Shown: one piece after another, positions 1 to 9,300 of the stretch
How positions within the stretch are numbered: the stretch's first letter is position 1
Layout: each line of letters opens with the position of its first letter
DNA from: an uncultured Lachnospiraceae bacterium
GTDB lineage: Bacteria; Bacillota; Clostridia; Lachnospirales; Lachnospiraceae
Length of the DNA: 49,617 nucleotides
NCBI GenBank assembly: GCA_910577655.1
Contig: CAJTOW010000017.1
Location: forward strand, 1-49,617
Direction of reading: 5' to 3'
Made by a program: the position numbers and the translations under genes
Notes under the pieces: model-generated
The model's input: only the letters and a program-made list of their open reading frames with translations
Told to the model about the DNA's origin: nothing
Databases searched by the model: none

Positions 1-53
1 TACCGCAAAGTGGGGCGTACAGATGGCGGGAATGAATTTTCAGACACGCTCTA
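1..53. repeat. Partial MITE-like element, right end
   Basis: Positions 35-53 read AATTTTCAGACACGCTCTA, the exact terminal inverted repeat of a complete small element at 29715-29799. Bases 21-53 match the other copy, reverse complemented, with one difference in 33. Bases 1-20 do not resemble the other copy. The left end lies outside the window. No coding capacity is visible. It is probably a non-autonomous transposable repeat; the mobilising transposase is not in view. Confidence 0.7.
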
Positions 54-340
54 GCAGATTTCTGCAAGCTTAGAGTTTCTGCATCCGAAACCCGCAATCC
101 GGGAAAAACTTTTTCCAGAGCGTACCCTTCGGAACATCCATCCCATGAAGAGTAACGAAGTTTTGTAACAGTTCAGATACCCCTTGAACTGTTACGGCAT
201 CTGCCCATTAGAAATCGCTTCGCGATGGGGCAGATGCCCTCCGGCCACTACATTTTCGTACGGTCAGCGCAGCAAGTGCGCAGACCTATCTAAACAGTAA
301 CGAATTTTACCAATTTATGCAAATATTTGCACAAAAAAGG
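54..340. other. Gene-free leader region with palindromes before glgC
   Basis: No credible gene. It holds two consecutive hairpins: 165-195 (11-bp perfect stem, GTAACAGTTCA and its complement, 9-nt loop) and about 196-234 (11-bp stem GGCATCTGCCC / GGGCAGATGCC enclosing a smaller ATCGC/GCGAT hairpin). Neither is followed by a T-run, so they are not obvious terminators. The first hairpin's half-site recurs at 22682-22713, 25203-25216 and about 26794-26808. Confidence 0.6.
165..195. repeat. Extragenic palindrome, GTAACAGTTCA family
   Basis: Perfect 11-bp inverted repeat with a 9-nt pyrimidine-rich loop. The following sequence (C-rich, then CATCTGCCC) is also shared with the copy near 26794-26820, so this is a dispersed intergenic repeat and not a chance hairpin. 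Confidence 0.65.
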
Positions 341-369
341 TTCCATTTTTTTCTATTTTGTGATACAAT
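341..369 (+). promoter_or_regulatory. Probable sigma-A promoter of glgCD (extended -10)
   Basis: TACAAT at 364-369 is preceded by TGA (361-363), giving an extended -10 (TGnTACAAT). A weak -35 (TTCCAT, 341-346) lies 17 bp upstream. The glgC start codon is about 40 bp downstream. This is inferred from consensus only. Confidence 0.5.
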
Positions 370-409
370 TTCAACTATAGCACTAAATAAAGTCAGGGGG
401 AGTAATTTT

Positions 410-1615
410 ATGGCTAAAGAAATGATTGCAATGCTTCTTGCCGGCGGCCAGGGTTCGCGTCTTTACGCACTGACCCAGAAGCTTGCAAAACCTGCAGTTC
501 CATTTGGCGGTAAATATCGTATCATCGATTTTCCGTTATCCAATTGCGTCAACTCTGGTATCGATACTGTAGGTATCCTTACCCAGTACCAGCCTCTGGT
601 ACTGAACGAATACATCGGCAACGGACAGCCCTGGGATCTGGACCGTCTCCATGGCGGTGTCCATGTGCTTCCGCCCTACCAGCAGGCTTCCGGCTCTGAC
701 TGGTACAAGGGAACAGCCAATGCTATCTACCAGAACATTTCTTTCATTGAGCGCTATGATCCGGAGTATGTCATTATCTTATCCGGAGACCAGATCTGCA
801 AGCAGGATTACAGCGACTTCTTAAGATTCCACAAAGAGAAGAACGCTGAGTTCAGTGTTGCCGTCATGGAGGTTCCGTGGGACGAGGCTTCCCGTTTCGG
901 CCTGATGGTTACGGACGAGAATGACAAGATCACCGAATTCCAGGAGAAACCAAAGGAGCCCAAGTCCAACCTTGCATCCATGGGTATCTACATCTTCAAC
1001 TGGGACATTCTGAAGAAGTATCTGGAAGAGGATGAGGCAGATCCCACCTCTGAGAATGACTTCGGCAACAACATCATTCCCAATCTCTTAAGGGATGAAC
1101 GCCAGATGTATGCTTACCATTTCAGCGGCTACTGGAAGGATGTGGGGACCATCTCCTCTCTCTGGGAGGCCAATATGGAAGTCCTGGATCCGGAGCACAG
1201 CGGGATCAATCTGTTCGACGAGAACTGGAAGATCTTCAGCCGCAACAGCGGTATGACCGGCCACAAGATCGGTTCCACCGCAGTCGTGGAGAATTCCATG
1301 ATCACCGACGGCTGCCGCATCAACGGCAAGGTGAAGCATTCCGTATTATTCGCAGGTGTCCGTGTGGAAGAGGGCGCCGAGGTTGAGGATGCCGTCATCA
1401 TGGGCGGTTCTACTATCAAAGCAGGCGCAGTAGTGAAACATTGTATCGTCGCCGAGAATGTTACCATTGGCAGGGATGCCATCGTCGGCGCTATGCCTAC
1501 AGAAACAGAGAAGGGTGTCGCCACCATCGGTTCCGGCATTGTCATCGGTGACAACGCCAAGATCGGACCAAATGCCATGGTCAAAAATAATGTAAAGGAC
1601 GGTGAGGAACAATGA
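410..1615 (+). CDS. glgC: Glucose-1-phosphate adenylyltransferase (GlgC)
   Basis: Makes ADP-glucose from ATP and glucose-1-phosphate, the committed step of bacterial glycogen synthesis, in the cytoplasm. The ATG at 410 is chosen because AGGGGG lies just upstream and the protein then begins MAKEMIAMLLAGGQGSRL, the nucleotide-binding start of the family; an in-frame ATG at 317 would add 31 unrelated residues. The 401-aa length is normal. Visible motifs are GGQGSRL, KPAVPFGGKYRIIDFPLSN, the Asp-containing LSGD loop, FGLM and GTISSLWEAN; the C-terminal third is a left-handed beta-helix of hexapeptide repeats. One oddity: the LSGD loop continues QICKQDY, where family members usually read HIYKxDY. 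The gene overlaps glgD by 4 bp (ATGA), so the two are translationally coupled. Confidence 0.95.
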   Translation: MAKEMIAMLLAGGQGSRLYALTQKLAKPAVPFGGKYRIIDFPLSNCVNSGIDTVGILTQYQPLVLNEYIGNGQPWDLDRLHGGVHVLPPYQQASGSDWYKGTANAIYQNISFIERYDPEYVIILSGDQICKQDYSDFLRFHKEKNAEFSVAVMEVPWDEASRFGLMVTDENDKITEFQEKPKEPKSNLASMGIYIFNWDILKKYLEEDEADPTSENDFGNNIIPNLLRDERQMYAYHFSGYWKDVGTISSLWEANMEVLDPEHSGINLFDENWKIFSRNSGMTGHKIGSTAVVENSMITDGCRINGKVKHSVLFAGVRVEEGAEVEDAVIMGGSTIKAGAVVKHCIVAENVTIGRDAIVGAMPTETEKGVATIGSGIVIGDNAKIGPNAMVKNNVKDGEEQ

Positions 1616-2754
1616 TCAAATCCAACGCCAATGCACTGGGTATTATTTTCCCCAACAGTTACGATGGTCTGGTACCGGAACTGGTGGGCGAGCGTTTGAT
1701 GGCTTCCATCCCGTTCGCAGGACGTTACCGCATGGTTGACTTCATCCTTTCCAGCATGGTCAACTGCGGAATCGACAATATTTCCATCGTAGTAAGAAAG
1801 AACTACCATTCCCTCATGGACCATCTTGGTTCCGGACGTGAGTGGGACCTGACCAGGAAGAACGGGGGCCTCAGTATCTTCCCCCCCTATTCTGAGAACA
1901 GTATCAAGGTATACAATGGCCGCGTGGAAGCCATTGCCAGTATCCTCGGTTTTTTGAAACAGCAGAAGGAACAGTATGTATTCCTGGCTGATACCAACAT
2001 CGCGGTGAACTTCGATTTCAACAAACTGCTTGATGCCCACATTGCCAGCGGCGCTGACATCACCGTGACTTACAACGAAAGTGAGATCCCGGAAGCTTCC
2101 ATGAATGCTCCGGCCACAGCCAGCGATCTCTACTACACCATGGACATTGACAATGGGCGTATCACCAAGATGTACATCAACTCCAAGGAGCCGGGTGTCC
2201 AGAACATGGCTATGAACATCTATGTGATGAACCGCACCCTGCTGATCGACCTGATCACCTCCGCATTTGTACGGGGACTGACCTACTTTGAGCGGGATAT
2301 TATCTCTTCCCACCTTGATACTCTTAATGTACAGGCCTTCAGGTACGAAGGATATTTTGCACGTATCAATGATATGAAGAGCTATTTCAACGAGAACATG
2401 AAGCTTCTGGACGATGCGAATCTGGATGCGCTGTTCTCCGGCAACCCGATCTACACCAAGATCCGTGACGATAACCCGACCCGTTACATCAACGGTGCCA
2501 AGGCGGCCAATGTTCTGGTAGCCGACGGCTGCGTCATCGAGGGTGAGGTGGAGAACTGTGTTCTCTTCCGTGGTGTCAAAGTCGCCAAGGGCGCTAAGGT
2601 CAGCAACTGTGTCCTGATGCAGGATACAGTAGTAGAAGAAGGTGCCAATCTGGAATACATTATTACCGATAAGAATGTGACAGTTTCCGCAGGACGGGAG
2701 ATGAGGGGTACTGACTCCTTCCCGGTGTATGTGGCGAAACGCCAGACGGTATAA
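1612..2754 (+). CDS. glgD: Glucose-1-phosphate adenylyltransferase subunit GlgD
   Basis: GlgC-like partner subunit typical of Firmicutes, thought to form a heteromer with GlgC and modulate its activity. It has the same overall fold: an N-terminal nucleotidyltransferase region with PFAGRYRMVDFILSSMVNCGI, and a C-terminal hexapeptide beta-helix (about residues 280-370). The N-terminal GGxGxRL loop is replaced by PNSYDGLVPELVGERL, and the catalytic SGD loop by LADTNIAVNFDF, so it is probably poorly active or inactive alone. The 380-aa length is normal. It starts within the glgC stop region and is followed by a strong terminator, giving a two-gene operon. Confidence 0.93.
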   Translation: MIKSNANALGIIFPNSYDGLVPELVGERLMASIPFAGRYRMVDFILSSMVNCGIDNISIVVRKNYHSLMDHLGSGREWDLTRKNGGLSIFPPYSENSIKVYNGRVEAIASILGFLKQQKEQYVFLADTNIAVNFDFNKLLDAHIASGADITVTYNESEIPEASMNAPATASDLYYTMDIDNGRITKMYINSKEPGVQNMAMNIYVMNRTLLIDLITSAFVRGLTYFERDIISSHLDTLNVQAFRYEGYFARINDMKSYFNENMKLLDDANLDALFSGNPIYTKIRDDNPTRYINGAKAANVLVADGCVIEGEVENCVLFRGVKVAKGAKVSNCVLMQDTVVEEGANLEYIITDKNVTVSAGREMRGTDSFPVYVAKRQTV

Positions 2755-2772
2755 ATGGTAACAGTAATCAAA

Positions 2773-2806
2773 TTTTACGGCGTGCCTGCGGCACGCCGTA
2801 TTTTTA
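2773..2806 (+). terminator. Rho-independent terminator of glgCD
   Basis: Perfect 11-bp stem TACGGCGTGCC (2776-2786) / GGCACGCCGTA (2790-2800) with a 3-nt loop, followed directly by TTTTT. It lies 20 bp after the glgD stop. Confidence 0.92.
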
Positions 2807-2840
2807 CTTTTGATATTTCACAGTACCGTACTCCCCACAC

Positions 2841-3671
2841 CTATCCCGGCAGCCGCAGCCGCTCCATATGGATCGCCAGGTGCCCCACAGCCTCCCTGGG
2901 CACCGGCTTTTGCAGTTCCTCCCCGATCCTGGCGCAGATCTTTCCTGCCAGCCGGTAGGACTCGGGAAACTGTGTTCTGGCATATTCGTCCATATCCAGA
3001 GTTACTGGTTCCTGGTCCCGGATCCGCACCAGAAGATAGCGCAGATGGGCCGCAAAACGTTCAAACATAAAGGAATGGGGATCCAGCTTTATTTTCATCT
3101 CATCTTCAGCCATACTGACTACCAGTCTGATAAGGGTAACCATCTGGAGGGAATCCTCCAGCTTCTCGTCCATCCTGCCTGCGCGGATGTGGAGGGCAAT
3201 ATAGCCCACCTCGTCATCCAGCAGCAGGCACCCTGTGGCGGACGTGATCATATCCCTGGCAGCCAGCGCAATCTGATACTCCTCTGGGTAGAGGACGTGA
3301 ATGTCCTTGTGAAATGGATTCTTTAAGAGGATCCCGTTCTGCATCCGCTCTACAGCCACAGCAATATGGTCTGCAAGGGGGATCAGGATATTGGGATTTA
3401 AGGTTCCCAGCTCCTGACCGGCCAGATCCACCACCTTTCCGGCCAGTTCCAGAAAGGCAGGATCCATGCCGCTTAAGACCTGACGTCCCGTACGTCTCTT
3501 CTCTTCCCGGTCTACGATGGTGTAGCGCTTGGTATTCTCATCCCGCTCAAAACGCTCATTGACGTGCTTTCCAAAGCCAATGCCGCTCCCCAGCAATATG
3601 GCTTCTTCCTCCCGCTTCATATCGTACACCAGTACTCCGTTATTGTTCAAAACCTTGATCACACGGTACAT
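2841..3671 (-). CDS. glcT: BglG/GlcT-type transcriptional antiterminator
   Basis: RNA-binding antiterminator controlled by PTS phosphorylation. Residues 1-60 form a CAT RNA-binding domain (starts MYRVIKVLNNNGVLVYD, contains GSGIGFGK). Two PRD domains follow, with conserved His sites visible as LADHIAVAVERM and NPFHKDIHVLYPEE (PRD1), and DEVGYIALHI and VGHLAIHMERL (PRD2). The 276-aa length is typical. GGGGGA lies 6 nt before the ATG. It sits 15 bp after the PTS gene on the same strand, and a RAT-like RNA switch is in that operon's leader (6137-6224), so this protein most likely regulates its own operon in response to sugar. The GlcT assignment rests on the RAT sequence and the EIICBA partner; LicT-like specificity cannot be fully excluded. 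Confidence 0.85.
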   Translation of the reverse strand: MYRVIKVLNNNGVLVYDMKREEEAILLGSGIGFGKHVNERFERDENTKRYTIVDREEKRRTGRQVLSGMDPAFLELAGKVVDLAGQELGTLNPNILIPLADHIAVAVERMQNGILLKNPFHKDIHVLYPEEYQIALAARDMITSATGCLLLDDEVGYIALHIRAGRMDEKLEDSLQMVTLIRLVVSMAEDEMKIKLDPHSFMFERFAAHLRYLLVRIRDQEPVTLDMDEYARTQFPESYRLAGKICARIGEELQKPVPREAVGHLAIHMERLRLPG

Positions 3672-3686
3672 TCACTATCCCCCATT

Positions 3687-6005
3687 CTATCCCTCCAGAA
3701 GGTCTGCCCCATGCTCCAGCGCCTTAATCGTCTTCTCCTCCGGCACCTGGACGGATGCTCCCTCCGGCAATGCTGTAAAGATAACCATACATGCCTCTGA
3801 TACTGCATTCTCCCGGACATAAGCCAGATCAAACCGCATCATCGGATCACCCTTTTTCAGGGAGTCTCCTTCCTTCACAAGGGTCTCAAAGCCTTTTCCT
3901 TCCAGCTTCACCGTGTCCACACCAATGTGAAGCATGAATTCCGTTCCGTCCGCCGTCTTAAGACCAACTGCATGACCGGTGGGGAATACAAATGCCACCT
4001 GGCAGTCGCAGGGTGCCAGAACTTCTCCATCGGAGGGCATCACCATATAGCCGTCACCGATCATTTTCTGGGCAAAGGTTACATCCGGTGCATGCTCAAT
4101 GGGTTCCACATGGCCGCTGAATGGGCTGTAGAGAGGAATCCGCCTGGATGCTGTGGCGGCTTTGCCTCCACCAGACTGGCCTGCTGCCCCCCTGCTGCCT
4201 GCGGCTCCTTTTCCAGCCAGGGCCTCTCCTGATCCGGAAGCCGCCTTACCGGAATCGCTCTTAGCACCGGCAGTATTTTCTTCCGCTGCCTTTTCCTGGT
4301 TTTCTGTCCCATCACCACCATGGTACTCCTCATCCGGTGCCGTCGCCATATAGCGCACCAGATCTGCCTTGATATTGGGCACTGTCGGGCCGTAGATCAC
4401 CTGAATACCCTGACCTTTACGGATCACTCCGGCAGCTCCGGTTTTTTTAAGAATGCCTTCATTTACCAGCTCCGGCTTGTGGACGGTACAGCGCAGACGG
4501 GTGATGCAGCAGTCCACATCGGCTACATTTTTCTTGCCTCCAAGGCCATTGAGGATCATATGGGAACGTTCATCCTCTACTGCCCCGCCTTCTTCCCCGG
4601 CCTGCTTCCTGGCGTTTACATCGCTTCTGGTATACAGCTTCACTTCCTCGCTGTCATCACGGCCCGGAGTCTTTAGGTCAAACTTGATGATCAGGAACCG
4701 GAACAGCAGGAAATACACTGCAAAATAGACCACGCCCACAACCGGGATCCAGTACCAGCTGGTCTTGGCAGCCCCCGGCAGGATACCGAACATCACCAGG
4801 TCAATGATACCGCCTGAAAAGGTCATACCAACGCCCACATTTAAAATATGCATCAGCATGTAAGCCGCGCCTGCCAGCACACTGTGAACCGCATACAAAA
4901 ACGGTGCCACAAAGATAAAGGTGAACTCAATGGGCTCGGTAATACCTGTCAGCATGGCTGTCAGGGCCGCGGAGATCAGAAGACCGCCTGCCACCTGCTT
5001 CTTCTCAGGTTTTGCCGTCTGGTACATGGCCAGGGCCGCGCCCGGAAGACCGAAGATCATGAACGGGAACTTACCAGCCATAAACCGCGTACCCGGATTC
5101 ACGCTGAAATGGGCGATCTCTCCCATATGGCCCAGCTGGGCAAAGAAAATGTTCTGGGCACCATAGACCATCTGGCCTGCTACCTCCAGCTGACCGCCTA
5201 CAGCCGTCTGCCAGAATGGCATATAGAATACATGATGCAGACCAAAAGGAATAAGTGCACGTTCAATGATACCATATATCCAGGTACCCACGTAGCCGGA
5301 GCTGTTCACCAGGGCGCCCAGGCCATAGATACCGGTCTGGATCACCGGCCATACAAAGTACATGAGAATACCCACAAAGATATAGACCAGACTGGAAATA
5401 ATCGGTACAAAACGGGTACCTCCGAAGAAGGAAAGCACCTGGGGAAGCTGGATATTATAAAATTTGTTATGAAGGGCCGCAACACCCAGGCCCACGATCA
5501 CACCACCGAATACACCCATCTGCAAAGATGAGATCCCCAGCACTGTAGTGACAGAGCCATCCAGCATCCCTGCCGTCTGTTCCACGGAACCGACCACACC
5601 GGCCAGGGCATTGCCTGCCGCGTCCATGAGCTCCGGGGCTGTGACCAGCTTGCCAGAAAGCACCAGCATGGCATGAATTGCCGTGTGCATGATAAAAAAG
5701 GCGATGACGCTGGCCAGGGCTGCTACTTCTTTCTCCTGTCTGGCCATACCAACTGCCACGCCGATGGCAAACAGTAACGGCAGGTTCTCAAATACCACAT
5801 TACCACAGCTGTTGAGGACATTTAAGAATCCGTTAAGCAATGTCCCCGGCCCCAGAAGTCCTTCCAGATGATAGGCACTGATCATGGTTCCGTTGGTGAA
5901 GGAACCGCCGATTCCCAGCAGAAGTCCTGCCACGGGAAGGATCGCGATCGGGAGCATGAACGAGCGTCCGACTCTCTGCAATACACCAAAAATCTTGTCT
6001 TTCAT
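3687..6005 (-). CDS. ptsG: PTS glucose-type transporter subunit EIICBA
   Basis: Membrane sugar permease and phosphotransferase that imports and phosphorylates glucose (or a related hexose such as N-acetylglucosamine). The 772 residues contain, in order: EIIC (about 1-440, multi-pass, signature GITEPIEFTF at 354-363); EIIB (about 475-555, phospho-Cys500 in DCCITRLR); a Gly/Ala/Ser-rich linker (about 560-620); and EIIA of the Crr type (about 625-772, His678 in FPTGHA and active-site His693 in LHIGVDTV). The start at 6005 is chosen for AGGAG upstream and the typical N-terminus MKDKIFGVLQRVGRSFMLPIA; a longer in-frame start at 6119 would add 38 residues that do not look like this family. It is cotranscribed with glcT and preceded by a RAT/terminator. 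Confidence 0.92.
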   Translation of the reverse strand: MKDKIFGVLQRVGRSFMLPIAILPVAGLLLGIGGSFTNGTMISAYHLEGLLGPGTLLNGFLNVLNSCGNVVFENLPLLFAIGVAVGMARQEKEVAALASVIAFFIMHTAIHAMLVLSGKLVTAPELMDAAGNALAGVVGSVEQTAGMLDGSVTTVLGISSLQMGVFGGVIVGLGVAALHNKFYNIQLPQVLSFFGGTRFVPIISSLVYIFVGILMYFVWPVIQTGIYGLGALVNSSGYVGTWIYGIIERALIPFGLHHVFYMPFWQTAVGGQLEVAGQMVYGAQNIFFAQLGHMGEIAHFSVNPGTRFMAGKFPFMIFGLPGAALAMYQTAKPEKKQVAGGLLISAALTAMLTGITEPIEFTFIFVAPFLYAVHSVLAGAAYMLMHILNVGVGMTFSGGIIDLVMFGILPGAAKTSWYWIPVVGVVYFAVYFLLFRFLIIKFDLKTPGRDDSEEVKLYTRSDVNARKQAGEEGGAVEDERSHMILNGLGGKKNVADVDCCITRLRCTVHKPELVNEGILKKTGAAGVIRKGQGIQVIYGPTVPNIKADLVRYMATAPDEEYHGGDGTENQEKAAEENTAGAKSDSGKAASGSGEALAGKGAAGSRGAAGQSGGGKAATASRRIPLYSPFSGHVEPIEHAPDVTFAQKMIGDGYMVMPSDGEVLAPCDCQVAFVFPTGHAVGLKTADGTEFMLHIGVDTVKLEGKGFETLVKEGDSLKKGDPMMRFDLAYVRENAVSEACMVIFTALPEGASVQVPEEKTIKALEHGADLLEG

Positions 6006-6136
6006 TTCTCTCTCCTGCTTTCTTTGAGATTTGGCCGGACCGGGAAGCAAGACAATCCCCCTGCTGCACCGCATAAGCTTAAGGCAAGAAATCTGCTCCC
6101 GGGATTTCCCCGGACTCATGCAAGGCAGCGTCAGAT

Positions 6137-6198
6137 AAAAAAGGCATAAACTCCCCTTGCCACAGCCATCTAACGCTGTACAGTGGATAGTTTATGCC
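6137..6198 (-). terminator. Leader terminator of the ptsG operon, antitermination target
   Basis: On the minus strand GGCATAAACT (6198-6189) pairs perfectly with AGTTTATGCC (6152-6143) around an internally structured loop and is followed by TTTTTT (6142-6137). The hairpin lies about 130 nt upstream of the ptsG start, inside the transcribed leader, so it is an attenuator and not an end-of-operon terminator. Confidence 0.85.
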
Positions 6199-6224
6199 TG
6201 ATCGTACATCGCTATCAGTAACAC
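6190..6224 (-). promoter_or_regulatory. RAT (ribonucleic antiterminator) site for GlcT
   Basis: The minus-strand sequence begins GTGTTACTGAT and ends GATCAGGCATAAAC, closely resembling the RAT of Bacillus-type ptsG leaders (recalled consensus GTGTTACTGATTC..GATCAGGCATGAG). Its 3' end shares GGCATAAAC with the 5' arm of the terminator stem, so binding by the antiterminator and terminator formation are mutually exclusive. Confidence 0.82.
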
Positions 6225-6243
6225 ACTCATCACTTACATGAAA

Positions 6244-6272
6244 ATTATATTGAAACTTCATAAATTTGTCAA
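6244..6272 (-). promoter_or_regulatory. Sigma-A promoter of the ptsG-glcT operon
   Basis: Perfect consensus on the minus strand: -35 TTGACA (6272-6267), 17-bp spacer, -10 TATAAT (6249-6244). The transcript would begin about 10-15 bp before the RAT. Confidence 0.88.
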
Positions 6273-6344
6273 TATATTTTCCAGAATATGGATGTTTTTG
6301 TGTATATTGCACTATATGGATTGTGTAAATTTACCAAATAGGTT

Positions 6345-9300
6345 TTACAAGCATATTTCCTCCTGCAATTTCAAAGAATAGATGATCTTCTCCTTCACCG
6401 TCTTTCCGGTCATCTGCTGCAGAGCCCGCTCATAGTATTCCAGCTGACGCTTGTATCTGTCCACCAGCTCCTGGCCGCTGGTTACATAATCGGTCTTGTA
6501 GTCCACCAGCACCAGTTGTCCATCCTCCTCAAAGCAGGCATCCAGAATACCCTGGATCACCACCAGCTCATCCGAATCGGCGGCATCCATCTCTCTGGCG
6601 GGAATCCCCATGACAAACTGCTGTTCCTTGTGGAGACGTCCTTCCTGCTGGGCCTGACTCATGCGCCTTCCCAGACCGGATTTCAGGAATCGCCAGATCA
6701 CCCGGCAGTCAATCAGGCCATAAGCCTCCCTGGAAAAACGGTTCTGGTCTACCATGTTCCGGAGAAAGGCTTCCACATCCCCGGAGCTTTTCACCTGGTC
6801 AAAGGCAAGAAGCTCCAGGGCCCGGTGATAAGCCGTACCTCTGGTGGCGCCGAAGCGGCTGATACCAGGTGAAAATGTTTTCGGTACCGGGACCCTGTCT
6901 GAGGGTAGAGACGGCTTTATTACTGAACTGCCAGACTCCAGAACCTCCTCTAAGCCTGCGGTCTCCGCTTCATCGGTCATCTGGCCCAGCTTTTTCAGTT
7001 CTGATACAGACATCTTCGTATGAAGAGTGATATCTGCCTGCCAGGGATACTGGTAGTCCAGATACCGTTCCAGAAGCGCCCTGAACTGGGGGTCCGGCCC
7101 TGGACCCTTTTGTCTTCCCAGCCTATAGAGGGATTCCCTGGACTGCTGGTTTTTCAGCTGACGCACCAGCTCCTCCCCCACCAGCTCTGCTACCGGTACC
7201 TTGACCAGGGAAATGCGGACCGGATCATCCCTGTGAGCGCCCATACTCATAAGCAGCCAGTCCAGGTAAGAACCGGCAGCTGCCAGGATTGTATAAGGAA
7301 TCTGAGCATGTCCACCCACCACAGGAACCTGGGCATATTTTTCCAGTGATTTTTCCAGATACCGGTCTGTGCCAGTCATAACCAGCTGCTCTCTGGCACG
7401 GGTCATGGCCACGTACAGCACCCGCAGCTCCTCTCCAAGATTGTCCAGATCCATCTTGCGGCGGAGAACATTCTTCTTAAGGGTGGTTGTTTTGAGCCTG
7501 CGCTCCAGATCCAGATAATCTGTTCCGATTCCCAGATCAGAATCAATCAGGATCCTGCCACGTACATCCTGGCGGTTGAACTTCTTTCCCATGCCTGCCA
7601 AAAACACTACCGGGAATTCCAGGCCCTTGCTCTTGTGAATGCTCATGATGCGGACCGTATTGTCCTCTTCCCCCTGGACCAGTGCTTCTCCAAAGTCTGT
7701 ATTGTACTTTTTCAGATTCTCAATATAACGCACGAAATGGAACAGCCCCCGGTAGCTGGTACGCTCATACTCGGATGCCTTCTCCACCAGCATGTCCAGA
7801 TTGGCCCTGCGGGTCTGGCCTGCAGGCATGGCAGAAACATAGTCATAATAACCGGTGTCCTCATAGATACGGTAAAGCAGCTCATGGATGGGAAGATATG
7901 TGCTCTCCCGGCGGAATCTGGTCAGGAGGCCGGTAAGCCGGCAAAGCTTTTGTGTAAGCTGCCAGCTGCTCTCCTGTCCCCCAATAAAAGGCAGAGGTTC
8001 TGCACCTGTTTCTGCGGCTCGCATTTCTGCTGCCCCTGTCTCTGCCGCCCTCACTTCTTCCTCTGGGTTCCTTGTCTCTGCCGCCCTTACTTCTTCCTCC
8101 GGAGTCCTTGTCTCTGCCGCCCTTACCTCTTCTGCCTCTTCAGCCGCCTCTTCCTCTGCCGCCATCCTCTCCAGATACAGCTTCACTGCCGCAAAGATCC
8201 CCCGGTCCTGCCCTTTCTCTGCCGAGGCCTTGTAGGCGGCCATTACCTGCGCCAGCTCTACGTCACTGACACCAATAAATGGTGCCTTGAGAACAGCTGC
8301 CAAAGGTATATCCTGCATAGGATTATCGATTACAGAGAGAAGACTCAGCATAGTCTCCACCTCAGGCGTGTTGAAATATCCCATACGGGATTCCGCATAG
8401 GCAGGAATCCCTTCATTCATCAGCACCGACAAAAATGTCTCCGTCCAGCCTGTGGTGCTGCGCAGAAGAATCACCATATCCCGGTACTCTGCCACCCGGT
8501 AACCGCCGGAGTCTCCCAGCCGCTTATCCCACACCAGCAGTCCGGACCGGGAATCTGTCATCTCCCGGATTTTCCGGACAATCAGCTTCGCCTCCAGCTC
8601 CCTGGCGGTAAAGTCTGCTGCCTCCTCGTCCAATTGGGAAAGGGCCGCAGACCCGGTGTCTACAACCAGCAGTTCCGGGATATCAGCCGTATGTCCGGCC
8701 GGTGCAGCTGCCTCTGAAATCTCATCCGGCTGCATTGCGGATTCTGCCGGATTCACCTTCTCCACCTCCGGAAACACTGCCCCCGGATGCAGCGCCGTCT
8801 CCTCTGTATAACAGATTCCCCCCATATTCTCTGTCATGATCCGGTAAAATACATCATTGATCCCGTCCAGCACCTTTTTCCGGCTGCGGAAATTCTGATG
8901 CAGCTCGATCTTCCGGCTGGGAGCATCCCCGGCCTGGTCATAGTCTGCATAGGAGTGATATTTTTCCTGGAACAGCTCAGGTCTGGCCAGACGGAACTTG
9001 TAGATGCTCTGCTTCACATCCCCCACCATGAAGATATTGGGCTGCCCGAAGCGCTCCCCGGAAACCGCCTGCAAAAGGGCCTCCTGCACCAGGTTGCTGT
9101 CCTGGTACTCATCCACCAGCACCTCCTCATACCGGCGGCTCAGGGTATCGGCTGCCTCTGTATACTGATAGGGAAGCTTTGGCCTCCCGTCCTGGCTGAC
9201 GATCAGCACCTTCAGGGCCTCATGCTCCAGATCGTTAAAATCCACCAGATTCCGGTCCCGTTTCTTCTCCTGGTAACGACGCCCATACTCTCTGGCCAGC

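Noticed and set aside
1129..2313. Long minus-strand open frame opposite glgC/glgD
   Set aside because: Low-complexity composition, no family motifs, entirely antisense to two well-supported genes.
6006..6119. N-terminal extension of the PTS protein by 38 residues
   Set aside because: The extension lies in the leader, lacks a ribosome binding site and does not match the family start at 6005.
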